DNA of 20,989 bases from NCBI GenBank assembly GCA_965370435.1, contig CBDUUP010000024.1, positions 1 to 20,989 of the forward strand, written 5' to 3'. The notes beneath the pieces are model-generated. The model was not told the origin of the DNA, did no database searches, and was given only the letters and a program-made list of their open reading frames with translations. Source of the DNA: CBDUUP01 sp965370435 (GTDB lineage Bacteria; Chloroflexota; Anaerolineae; Anaerolineales; UBA11579). Positions 1 to 6,944 of this stretch are shown in pieces (position 1 is the stretch's first letter; the number at the start of each line of letters is the position of its first letter). Position numbers and translations under genes: made by a program.

Positions 1-35
1 TTCTCCCTGGTAGGGAGAAGGGCCGGGGATGAGGG
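1..35. repeat. Intergenic palindrome at the window edge
   Basis: Positions 1-8 (TTCTCCCT) and 12-19 (AGGGAGAA) form a perfect 8-bp inverted repeat with a 3-nt loop, followed by a G-rich tail to 35. It lies downstream of the stop codon at 85 on the minus strand. There is no T-run on the minus-strand side inside the window, so a terminator cannot be judged. The layout (short palindrome plus GGCCGGGG tail) looks like a dispersed intergenic repeat cut by the window edge. Positions 36-84 hold a low-complexity CACC-rich stretch and nothing else recognisable. Confidence 0.5.
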
Positions 36-84
36 TCGACTCTCCAATCACCACACCACCACTCACCGCTGCGCTCAGATGAAA

Positions 85-1107
85 TTAGAGCAACCCCCGC
101 TTGCGCAGGTGATCCTGAATCACGGATTGGTAAGCGAAGAGCGCCGGCGCCCCGCCGGAATGCAGCAGGAGAATTGATTGTCCGGGCTGCCACCGCTTCT
201 CTTCGCAATGGGCCAGGAAACCGGAGAACATCTTCCCGGAGTACACCGGGTCGAGCAGGATGCCTTCGGTCTGGGCCAGGAGCAGGATGGCGTCCAGGCA
301 GGCCTCGGTGGGGTCGCCGTATTCCCGGCCGATGAATTGGTCGGTGATCGTCAACGGCTCCCGGGGTCGCTGGGGGTCTACGTCCAGCAGGCCGCAGAGG
401 GACGCCCACCAGTGATCCAGGTTGGCATAGCAGGTCTCCCGGTCACGGTTGACGCTGATGCCCAAGAAGGGGCAATCCAGGCCGCGCTCGCGGAAGGCCA
501 GCAGCATGGCGGTGAAGATCCCCCCCGTCCCGAAAGGGGTATAGACCGCGTCAAGCTGGATGCCGCCCTGCTCAAGTTGTTGGAGAGTCTCCAGGCCGCC
601 CTCCACGTAGCCCAGACAGCTATGCGGGGTGGTTCCGCTGACGGGGATGAAATGGGGTTTGAGGCCCTCCTCCTCTAATTCGGCGCAGAGGGCCTGGGCG
701 TGGCGTTCCAGGTCCCAATGGTCATCGGTCTGGACGATCTTGACCCGCGCGCCCATGAGATAGACGGTCAGCAGGTTCCCATTGAAACCCCTCCACTGGT
801 CATCGCTCAGGACCACCGCGCACCCCAAACCCAGCTTGCGGGCCGCCGCGACGGTCAGCCGGGCCTGGTTGCTCTGCGAACTCCCGCAGGTGACCAGGGT
901 GTCAGCCCCCTTGAGCCGGGCCTGGGCGATCTCGTATTCCAGTTTGCGGGGCTTGTCGCCCCCCAGAGCCAGGTCGGTCAGGTCGTCCCGCTTGAGATAG
1001 ACCTTGAGGTCCAACCGCGAACTGAGATGGGGGAGGTGTTGGAGCGGGGGGGGGGCGGAGGTGAGGGCTTCTCTGGGGGAGCGTCTCAGGGCTTCTTCAA
1101 GGGGCAT
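85..1107 (-). CDS. D-cysteine desulfhydrase / ACC deaminase family PLP enzyme
   Basis: A 340-residue cytoplasmic fold-type II PLP enzyme of the ACC deaminase/D-cysteine desulfhydrase family, full length for the family. The N-terminal part holds LKRDDLTDLALGGDKPRKLEY, here split as LKRDDL (38-43) and GGDKPRKLEY (49-58), with the likely PLP Schiff-base lysine at K52. CGSSQSNQ (about 74-81) is the family substrate/PLP loop, GTGGI (near 193) fits the phosphate-binding loop, and DPVYSGK sits near residue 290. The family either opens 1-aminocyclopropane-1-carboxylate to ammonia and 2-oxobutyrate, or converts D-cysteine to pyruvate, H2S and ammonia. I favour the desulfhydrase-like group because it is the commoner bacterial annotation, but the sequence alone does not settle it. 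The start is 42 nt behind the CDF gene, so co-transcription is likely. A run of ten C residues lies in codons 18-21 (see separate entry). Confidence 0.85.
   Translation of the reverse strand: MPLEEALRRSPREALTSAPPPLQHLPHLSSRLDLKVYLKRDDLTDLALGGDKPRKLEYEIAQARLKGADTLVTCGSSQSNQARLTVAAARKLGLGCAVVLSDDQWRGFNGNLLTVYLMGARVKIVQTDDHWDLERHAQALCAELEEEGLKPHFIPVSGTTPHSCLGYVEGGLETLQQLEQGGIQLDAVYTPFGTGGIFTAMLLAFRERGLDCPFLGISVNRDRETCYANLDHWWASLCGLLDVDPQRPREPLTITDQFIGREYGDPTEACLDAILLLAQTEGILLDPVYSGKMFSGFLAHCEEKRWQPGQSILLLHSGGAPALFAYQSVIQDHLRKRGLL
1046..1055. repeat. G10/C10 homopolymer inside the 5' end of a gene
   Basis: An uninterrupted run of ten G on the plus strand, ten C on the coding strand, falls in codons 18-21 of the PLP-enzyme gene and encodes the Pro-rich stretch APPP. 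A slip of one base would shift the frame before any catalytic residue. Runs of this kind act as slippage sites in phase-variable genes of other bacteria; here that is only an inference. Confidence 0.6.
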
Positions 1108-1149
1108 GATGTATAGATCCTATTTGAGGTAGACGATAAAATCGGGGGA

Positions 1150-2049
1150 TTAGCCCTGATGGTCCTGAACAGGATGGTAATGGACGTGGACCCGGTGCAT
1201 GAAGTCTATGTTGTTCAGAAGGAGATTTTCTACACGAGTTGCAATATTATCTCCTTCTGCAACCGAAATAGCGCCACTTACACAGATGGTGATGTTGACC
1301 ACCAGGTTCGGCCCGAAGCGGTGGGCCTGGATCTCGTCTATGTGTTCCACCTCGGGGAGAGCCGACAGGAGGTCGTGGATCTGAGCGCTCAGCGCTCGTC
1401 CGGGGATGGTGTCCATCAGGTCGGAGGTGGACTCGCGCAGGACTTCGATCCCGGTGCGCAAGATCACCAGGGAAACCACCGCTCCCGCCAGCGGGTCCAC
1501 CCACAGGTAGCCCTGCCGCCCCAGGAAGATGCCGATGGCGGCGGCGGCGGCGGAGTAGATGTCGTTGCGGTGGTCGTAGGCCAGGGCCATGACGGCGATG
1601 TTGTTGGTGTCCCGCCCGATGCGGAGGGTGAACCTCGTCATAACGATCTTCACCGCGACGGTCAACAAGGCGATCCATAATGTCAGCGAGGTAGCCCCGC
1701 CGAAATCGGCAACCCCTGTGAGCACGTCGTACATCATGTTGACCGAATCCCAGAAGATGGCGATGGCGGTAGTGACCACAAATGATCCCACCACCAAAGC
1801 CCCGATGCTCTCCAGTTGGCTGTGGCCGTAGGGATGCTCGTCGTCGGGAGGTTTCCCCGCCAGGCGCATGAAGACTCCCACCACCAGGTAATAGGCCACG
1901 TCGGAGGTGGAGTTGATCCCCTCCGCCAGCAGAGCCTGGCTGTGGCCCAGAACGCCGATGCTGGTCTTGGCCGCCGCCAGCAGCACGTTGACGGCCAGCC
2001 CCAGATAAAGGGCCAGGGTGCCTTTACGGTCTCGTTGATCTGTTCTCAT
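1150..2049 (-). CDS. Cation diffusion facilitator (CDF) exporter, probably Mn2+-type
   Basis: A 299-residue CDF-family proton-coupled divalent metal exporter of the inner membrane. Six membrane spans occupy roughly residues 12-205 and a ferredoxin-like cytoplasmic domain follows (about 210-295, ending in a His-rich VHVHYH stretch). Family landmarks are GHSQALLAEGINSTSD (35-50) and DDEHPYGHSQLES (69-81). The transport-site quartet can be read directly: N46 and D50 in helix 2, D159 and D163 (DHRND) in helix 5. Zn/Cd exporters usually carry H/D-D-H-D, whereas NDDD is the pattern of MntE-type manganese exporters, so Mn2+ is the best guess. The ATG is preceded by a tandem-repeat tract and lacks a recognisable Shine-Dalgarno site. 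The PLP-enzyme gene follows after 42 nt. Confidence 0.88.
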   Translation of the reverse strand: MRTDQRDRKGTLALYLGLAVNVLLAAAKTSIGVLGHSQALLAEGINSTSDVAYYLVVGVFMRLAGKPPDDEHPYGHSQLESIGALVVGSFVVTTAIAIFWDSVNMMYDVLTGVADFGGATSLTLWIALLTVAVKIVMTRFTLRIGRDTNNIAVMALAYDHRNDIYSAAAAAIGIFLGRQGYLWVDPLAGAVVSLVILRTGIEVLRESTSDLMDTIPGRALSAQIHDLLSALPEVEHIDEIQAHRFGPNLVVNITICVSGAISVAEGDNIATRVENLLLNNIDFMHRVHVHYHPVQDHQG

Positions 2050-2055
2050 GGTAGG

Positions 2056-2146
2056 TAGTTGGATAGTTAGGTAGTTTTGTAGTATGGTAGTCGAGTAGTC
2101 ATTTGGTCAGGTGGTTGGACTAGTCAGACCAGTCAGACCAGTCCGA
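2056..2146. repeat. Degenerate 8-bp then 9-bp tandem repeat filling an intergenic gap
   Basis: Eight units of 8 bp run head to tail from 2056 to 2119 (TAGTTGGA, TAGTTAGG, TAGTTTTG and so on; consensus T-A/G-G-T-N-N-N-G/A). Three units of 9 bp follow from 2120 to 2146 (CTAGTCAGA, CCAGTCAGA, CCAGTCCGA). The tract starts 6 nt from the CDF start codon and abuts the permease stop codon, so the gap is essentially all repeat. On the minus strand the 9-mers read GTCTGACTG, the same unit that occurs at 5631. Confidence 0.85.
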
Positions 2147-4768
2147 CTAAAGCCCCACCCTCTCGGTGCGGGTGGCTTCGATAATATCGAGGCCGGCGGC
2201 GCGGCGGGCCGGGAAATAGGCGGCCAGCCCGGCGATCAGGGGGCTGGCGACCAGCCCCAGCGCGGCGCTCAAGCCCAGAGCCTTCAGGGCGGAGCGGATA
2301 GTCTCCCAGGTGGCGGCCCAATCGGCGCGCATACCCATGTCGCGCCAACCGTTGGGGGTGACTACCAGCACGTAGACCAGCAGCATCAGCAGGCTCACCG
2401 CGATGGCGGCCAGCGCGGCGACGATGCCCAGCGTGACCGCCTCGGCGACCACCGCTCGCTGCACCTGCCGCCGGGTTGCGCCCACCGCCCGCAGCAGGCC
2501 GATCTCGCGCTGTCTTTCGGTCACGTTCAGCATCATGGTGTTGACCACGCCCAGAGAGGCCACAACCACCGCCATCATCAGCAGGGCGTTGATGAAGGCC
2601 AGGAAGCTGTTCATCATGACGTCTATCGAATCCACGTTGCCTTCCAAACCGGAGAGCAGACGATTATCCGGGTAGCGGGTGAGAATTTCCTCGATCTGGG
2701 CCAAGACCTGGTCCTGGTCTTGTTCCTCGGGGATGATGATGCCCAGTTGGAATGGCCCGGACACGTCAAAGTATTTTACCCCATCGGCGAAGGAAAAGAC
2801 CGGGCTGTAGGTCCAGCTCCCGCCGATCCCGGCCACGGTGAAGGGGACTGCGCCGTGAGGTGTCTCTACCGGGTAGACGTCGCCCACCTGGAGGCCCAGC
2901 TTTTCAGCCGTGCCGGGCTGCAAGAGCATGGCCGGGCCGCTTTGGAAATAAGCCCCCGCGCTCTCTACGTCCCCTTCGTAAAAGTCGAAATTCCCGGCCT
3001 CCAGGAAGACCTCGATCTCGATATAAAAGGTCATCGATACGCCCCCGGTGGGGATCATCACCAGTTCCGGCGCGACCGGGCCTAACCCCAGCCGCTCAAT
3101 CTCGAAGAGGCCCTGATCGGAGAGGGTCTCCAATTCGGCCACCAGCGCAGGGTCGAAGGGGGGCAGGGCTTTCATCTCCTGGTACACGTTGGCGACCGAG
3201 ACCTCCCCCGAGCCGATCCGGTCGAGGAAGTTGGACATCACAAAGGCGTCTTCTTGCGTGACTGCCCCGATATTCCCAATGCTGGCCTTGAACAGCATGG
3301 TCAGCAGCCCGCTGGTTGCCATGATCATGGTCAACCCGGTGGTCAAGGCCCCGACGGTGAGAGCCGCGCGCAGGCGATCCCGGTTCAGGTTGTCGGCCGC
3401 CAGCCGTCCGGCGGTGCCCAGCCCGCGTACCAGCAGGGGACGTACTAATCCACCCAGGGGGGCGATCAAGGCAGGCAAAAGAAATACCATCGCAGCCAGC
3501 AGCCCCAGGATGCCGACTCCGGTGGCGGCCAGCGCCATCCATAGGCCGGGACGGGCCAATTGTCCGTAGAGGGCCAGAGCAGGGAGCATCACCGCCAGCA
3601 ATATCCCGCCCACCCGTCCGCCCAATCGAAGGTAGCGGCTGTCTTCACTGGAAGCGGTGGGGCGCAGAGCGGCCATAGGGGAGACGGCTCCCGCACGCCG
3701 GGCCGGGAGGGCAGCGCCGACCAACATCACGCCTAGGCCAAATAAGGGGCTGAACACCCATCCCCACCAGGGGACGATGAGGTCTGCGCCTTCCAGCGCG
3801 CCGGTGGCCGACATCACCAACCGCGCCAACCCCAGCCCGGCCACCAGACCAGCGGCAACGCCTATCATGCCCAGCAAGACCGCCTCGGACAGAACCATGC
3901 GTCGCGCCTGGCGGCGGGTCATGCCCAGAGCGCGAAGCGCGCCCAACTCCCGCACCCGGGCGGTGATGGACATGGCGAAGGCGTTCAAAACCACGAACCC
4001 GGCCGCGAAGAGGATGACAAGGCCCACCATCGCCAGCCCGCCCTGAATGAGCAGCACGTTGAAAGCCAGCGACCCCTCCAACTCGGCGCGGGCCACGACA
4101 TAATCATCGCCCAGAATTTGGCTCAGGTCAGCCTTGACCTGATCGAGGTTGGCCTCGGGTCGTAGGGCGACCTCCAGGCGGTCAATCTGCCCCCGCCTCC
4201 CGGCCAGCGCTTGGGTCGTGGAGAGCGTGACCAGAGCCGGGGTGGCGGCGAAGAAAGCCCCGCTGGCTTCCTCTTCCGCCAGGATGCCGACAACGGTGAG
4301 CGAGGCCTCCTGCTTCTCTCCGGTAACGACGATCTGGTCGCCAAGTTTCAATCCCTGGCTCTCAGCCACCGCCCACGGAAGCACAACCTCGCCCTCACCG
4401 GACAGGAAGACGCCCTCCGCCAAATCCGGCGGGTGGAAGCCAGCGTAAGCCTCAGGGTCAACGCCCAGGAGGGTTTGCAAATCCCCTCCCACATCGAGCC
4501 GAAGGGAGGCCGAAACGCTGGCAACATCAACCGAGTCTTCCACCGCCGCCACCGCCTCAAAATCGAAAGGCAATTCATCCCCCGCGAAGACCTCCAGGTC
4601 GGCCTGCGCGCTCTGACCCACCTGGGCGGCTTGCTCTCCGGCCGCCAGACCGATAATGGAAGCCGCCAACAGCATAGCAACGCCCAACGCCACCGCCAGC
4701 GCAGTGAGCGCGCTGCGCAACGAATGGGCAGTAATATTGCGAAGGATCAATAATCGAGAGAGGGACAT
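2147..4768 (-). CDS. FtsX/MacB-type ABC transporter permease
   Basis: An 873-residue inner-membrane permease with two FtsX modules. A first span (about 20-43) is followed by a MacB-like extracytoplasmic domain (about 45-235). The first FtsX core (about 237-365) carries RVRELGALRALGMTRRQ and ends in PARRAG...MAALRP. Spans at 385-445 and 465-490 follow, then a second extracytoplasmic domain (about 500-710) and a second FtsX core (about 720-865) with RQREIGLLRAVGATRRQ and PARRAAGLDIIEATR. This duplicated form is the usual one for large FtsX-type permeases that pair with LolD/MacB-like ATPases and act in mechanotransmission, lipoprotein handling or export rather than uptake. The ATPase gene lies just upstream (88 nt). 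The ATG is preceded by CTCCTCCCCCC, with no Shine-Dalgarno site. The substrate cannot be deduced. Confidence 0.9.
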   Translation of the reverse strand: MSLSRLLILRNITAHSLRSALTALAVALGVAMLLAASIIGLAAGEQAAQVGQSAQADLEVFAGDELPFDFEAVAAVEDSVDVASVSASLRLDVGGDLQTLLGVDPEAYAGFHPPDLAEGVFLSGEGEVVLPWAVAESQGLKLGDQIVVTGEKQEASLTVVGILAEEEASGAFFAATPALVTLSTTQALAGRRGQIDRLEVALRPEANLDQVKADLSQILGDDYVVARAELEGSLAFNVLLIQGGLAMVGLVILFAAGFVVLNAFAMSITARVRELGALRALGMTRRQARRMVLSEAVLLGMIGVAAGLVAGLGLARLVMSATGALEGADLIVPWWGWVFSPLFGLGVMLVGAALPARRAGAVSPMAALRPTASSEDSRYLRLGGRVGGILLAVMLPALALYGQLARPGLWMALAATGVGILGLLAAMVFLLPALIAPLGGLVRPLLVRGLGTAGRLAADNLNRDRLRAALTVGALTTGLTMIMATSGLLTMLFKASIGNIGAVTQEDAFVMSNFLDRIGSGEVSVANVYQEMKALPPFDPALVAELETLSDQGLFEIERLGLGPVAPELVMIPTGGVSMTFYIEIEVFLEAGNFDFYEGDVESAGAYFQSGPAMLLQPGTAEKLGLQVGDVYPVETPHGAVPFTVAGIGGSWTYSPVFSFADGVKYFDVSGPFQLGIIIPEEQDQDQVLAQIEEILTRYPDNRLLSGLEGNVDSIDVMMNSFLAFINALLMMAVVVASLGVVNTMMLNVTERQREIGLLRAVGATRRQVQRAVVAEAVTLGIVAALAAIAVSLLMLLVYVLVVTPNGWRDMGMRADWAATWETIRSALKALGLSAALGLVASPLIAGLAAYFPARRAAGLDIIEATRTERVGL

Positions 4769-4778
4769 GGGGGGAGGA

Positions 4779-4850
4779 GTCTAAGTGGTCTTAGGAGTCT
4801 GAGTGGTCTGAGTGGTCGGACGACTGAGACCACTTAGACAACTTAGACAA
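4779..4850. repeat. 9-bp tandem repeat with a central dyad
   Basis: Eight consecutive 9-mers fill the gap between the permease start and the ATPase stop. Plus-sense units are GTCTAAGTG, GTCTTAGGA, GTCTGAGTG (twice) and GTCGGACGA. The last three (CTGAGACCA, then CTTAGACAA twice) are the same family inverted. The arms 4779-4794 and 4824-4839 pair with 15 of 16 matches, so a long hairpin is possible. The first units occur in the same order at 5613-5647. Confidence 0.88.
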
Positions 4851-4856
4851 TTTGGG

Positions 4857-5600
4857 CTAAAGCTCTAATTCCGCCATGAGGCTGATGATCATTTCGGGAG
4901 TTAGCGCCCCATCGTCGGGGGCCAATTGCTTGACGATCTGGCCGTCCTTGAGGAAGACCGCCCGGTCGGCGTAGGAGGCGGCCCGGGGGTCGTGGGTGAC
5001 CATGACGACGGTGGTGGACAGTTCCTTGCAGGCCCGGCGGAGCAATTCCAGCACCGCAGCGCCGGACTTGGAGTCCAGGTTGCCGGTGGGTTCGTCGGCC
5101 AGGACGATGCGGGGGTCGTTGACGAAGGCCCGGGCGATGGCGACCCGCTGCTGCTCGCCGCCGGAGAGCTGGTCGGGTTTGTGTTCCTTTCTATCGCTCA
5201 AGCCGACCAGTTTGAGCAGGCCGTCCACCTTCTCAGCGTACTCGGCGGGGCGGACCCCGTCCATCAAGAGGGGCAGGGCCACGTTCTCGGCCGCGCTGAG
5301 GGTGGGCAGTAAATTATAGAACTGGAAGATGAACCCCACCTGCCGCCGCCGGACCAGAGTGATCTCATCGTCGCTGAGGTGGGCCAGACGCTTCTCTCCC
5401 AGGCTGACGTCGCCCTCGCTGGGGGAATCCAGCCCGCCCATCAAGTGCAGCAGGGTGGACTTGCCCGACCCCGACGGCCCCATGATGGCGACGAACTCGC
5501 CCCCCTGGACGACGAAGTCCACCCCGCGGAGCGCCTCCACGGTGACTTCGCCCATCTGGTATTGTTTGCTGAGGTTGTGGGTTTGGAGTAGGTTGGGCAT
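4857..5600 (-). CDS. ABC transporter ATP-binding protein (LolD/MacB class)
   Basis: A 247-residue cytoplasmic ATPase, normal length for this class. The Walker A motif GPSGSGKST is at about 41-49, the Q-loop FIFQFYN near 91-97, the signature LSGGEQQR near 146, Walker B VLADEPTGNLD near 167, and the H-loop MVTHD near 201. The features ADEPTGNLDS and LSGGEQQRVAIARA are those of the LolD/MacB/FtsE-related group. It pairs with the FtsX-type permease encoded directly downstream. Its start has a good Shine-Dalgarno site (AGGAG, 6 nt before ATG), whereas the permease start has none. A repeat tract lies just upstream. Confidence 0.93.
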   Translation of the reverse strand: MPNLLQTHNLSKQYQMGEVTVEALRGVDFVVQGGEFVAIMGPSGSGKSTLLHLMGGLDSPSEGDVSLGEKRLAHLSDDEITLVRRRQVGFIFQFYNLLPTLSAAENVALPLLMDGVRPAEYAEKVDGLLKLVGLSDRKEHKPDQLSGGEQQRVAIARAFVNDPRIVLADEPTGNLDSKSGAAVLELLRRACKELSTTVVMVTHDPRAASYADRAVFLKDGQIVKQLAPDDGALTPEMIISLMAELEL

Positions 5601-5612
5601 GGGGGGCTCCTG

Positions 5613-5679
5613 GTCTAAGTAGTCTTAGTAGTCTGACTGGTCGGGGGCAGGTAAACAAGTATACAGGGAAACAGGGGAT
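5613..5679. repeat. 9-bp then 8-bp tandem repeat upstream of the ATPase gene
   Basis: 9-mers GTCTAAGTA, GTCTTAGTA, GTCTGACTG and a partial GTCGGGGG (5613-5647) are followed directly by four 8-mers CAGGTAAA, CAAGTATA, CAGGGAAA and CAGGGGAT (5648-5679). The 9-mers match, in order, those at 4779, which has one unit more. A TATACT on the minus strand (5658-5663) lies inside the 8-mer train and could serve as a -10 box for the ATPase gene, but no convincing -35 accompanies it. Confidence 0.82.
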
Positions 5680-5700
5680 TTGTGTTGAAGAAAAATCCCC
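5674..5700. other. Stem-loop behind the WD40 gene
   Basis: GGGGATTT (5674-5681) and AAATCCCC (5693-5700) form an 8-bp inverted repeat with an 11-nt loop, 17 nt past the WD40 stop codon in transcription direction. The stem is not followed by a T-run, so it is at best a weak or factor-dependent terminator, or an mRNA end-protecting stem. Confidence 0.4.
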
Positions 5701-5716
5701 CTCCCTCAAACACCTC

Positions 5717-6922
5717 TCACGGCCAGACGCCCCAGATGCGGACCGTGCCCTCCACACCCTGGGAGGCCAGCAGGCGGCCATCGGGGGAGAAGTCCAGGCT
5801 GTAGACGCCCAGGGTGTGGCCTTTGAGTTCGGCCAGCAGTTCCCCATCGGCCACCCTCCACAGGCGGATGATCCTATCCTCCGAGGCGGTGGCGAGGATC
5901 AACCCGCTAGGGGAGAATGCGAGATCTTGAACTGTTTCGTTATGCCAGAGGGAAATCAGTATGGATCTATCATATACGTCCCAAATTCGAACATCGCCAC
6001 GTTTCCCTCCAACCGCCAGAAGAGCGCCGTTGGGTGAATAGGAGATGCTTTCGATGGGAGATTGCTCGCCAAAAACTCCCAGGTAGAAGCTATTGGCGAC
6101 ATCCCAAATAGTGATGGTCCCATCTGCCGACCCTGAGATAAGCTTATTGCCATCCGGGGAAAAGGTTAAATCAGTGATCGTATTCGTTCGAGGGGTAAAA
6201 TTAACCTGAGTTGTCCGATCTGATATCTTTATTAGCTGAAGGCTGCCAGTATTAAAGCCGAGGGCCAGGATCTCACTTGAGGGAGAGATCGCCACACTAT
6301 AGATAGTGTTGTTATTGTTTGGAGAGATATCAAAATCTCCCTGATATTCACGAGTGGGCAAAGACCATAATTTTGCCCAATTGGATTTCCCGACAACGAC
6401 CCATTCTCCATCGGGTGAAATAGCTATTTTTGATGTGGATATGTTCTCGTTGAGTTGAGGAATCTGGTGTAAGGTTGTTAGAAACCGGCCTTCGGGCACA
6501 CTCCATAGTTGTGCGCCGTGTCTTCCAACACTAACAGCTAATGTTATCCCATCAGGTGCAAATACAATATCTTGACCTCTTTCGGCCTCGGTCCCCCAGC
6601 GCGCCAATTGACCAACTCGGTGGGCGTTGTCCGCGGTGATCCTTTCTACGGGCTGCGGCAGCAGGGTGCCTTTGAGTACTGGGTCGGGCATAGAGCCAGG
6701 TGTACGGGTTGGAAACGGGGTAGCGGTGGGGATCGGGGTTTCCGTGGGGGTGACGAAGAAGATGATCGTTGGTGTTTGCGAGGCTGTTGGGTCAAATATT
6801 TGGGTCACAAAGCTGCAACTCAACAGAGCCAACACAGCAGCGGCGAACAACAGCGCTCGCAGCGGCTTCCAAGTATGGGAATATCTAACCATTTGGCTAT
6901 AGAATCGTCGGGGGTTGGACAA
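5717..6922 (-). CDS. WD40-repeat lipoprotein with Thr/Pro-rich linker
   Basis: A 401-residue predicted lipoprotein displayed outside the membrane. A hydrophobic signal (about 21-34) ends in the lipobox LLSC with C36, followed by a Thr/Pro-rich spacer (about 45-80) of the type common in Chloroflexota. The rest (about 112-401) is a seven-bladed propeller. Each blade starts near a F/I-S-P-D/S-G motif (residues 121, 168, 212, 254, 295, 336, 378) and most end in a W-D-like strand. Such propellers are binding platforms. The chosen TTG start has GAGGT 4 nt upstream; an ATG ten codons later (6892) would give a more typical 26-residue signal but has no Shine-Dalgarno site. The gene follows the kinase gene by 22 nt. 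GC content is about 37-38 percent in sampled central lines (6181-6240, 6301-6360) against about 72 percent at 5761-5820, so the propeller is compositionally mosaic. Confidence 0.88.
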   Translation of the reverse strand: MSNPRRFYSQMVRYSHTWKPLRALLFAAAVLALLSCSFVTQIFDPTASQTPTIIFFVTPTETPIPTATPFPTRTPGSMPDPVLKGTLLPQPVERITADNAHRVGQLARWGTEAERGQDIVFAPDGITLAVSVGRHGAQLWSVPEGRFLTTLHQIPQLNENISTSKIAISPDGEWVVVGKSNWAKLWSLPTREYQGDFDISPNNNNTIYSVAISPSSEILALGFNTGSLQLIKISDRTTQVNFTPRTNTITDLTFSPDGNKLISGSADGTITIWDVANSFYLGVFGEQSPIESISYSPNGALLAVGGKRGDVRIWDVYDRSILISLWHNETVQDLAFSPSGLILATASEDRIIRLWRVADGELLAELKGHTLGVYSLDFSPDGRLLASQGVEGTVRIWGVWP

Positions 6923-6944
6923 TTAGACCTCTATGAAAGGGCAG

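Noticed and set aside
2111..3085. Long plus-strand open frame opposite the permease gene
   Set aside because: It lies fully antisense to a well-supported gene, is rich in Gly, Gln, His and Asp as expected from the reverse of GC-rich coding DNA, and has no domain.
2056..5679. CRISPR array
   Set aside because: The units are only 8-9 bp, degenerate and contiguous, with no spacers, and no cas gene is near.
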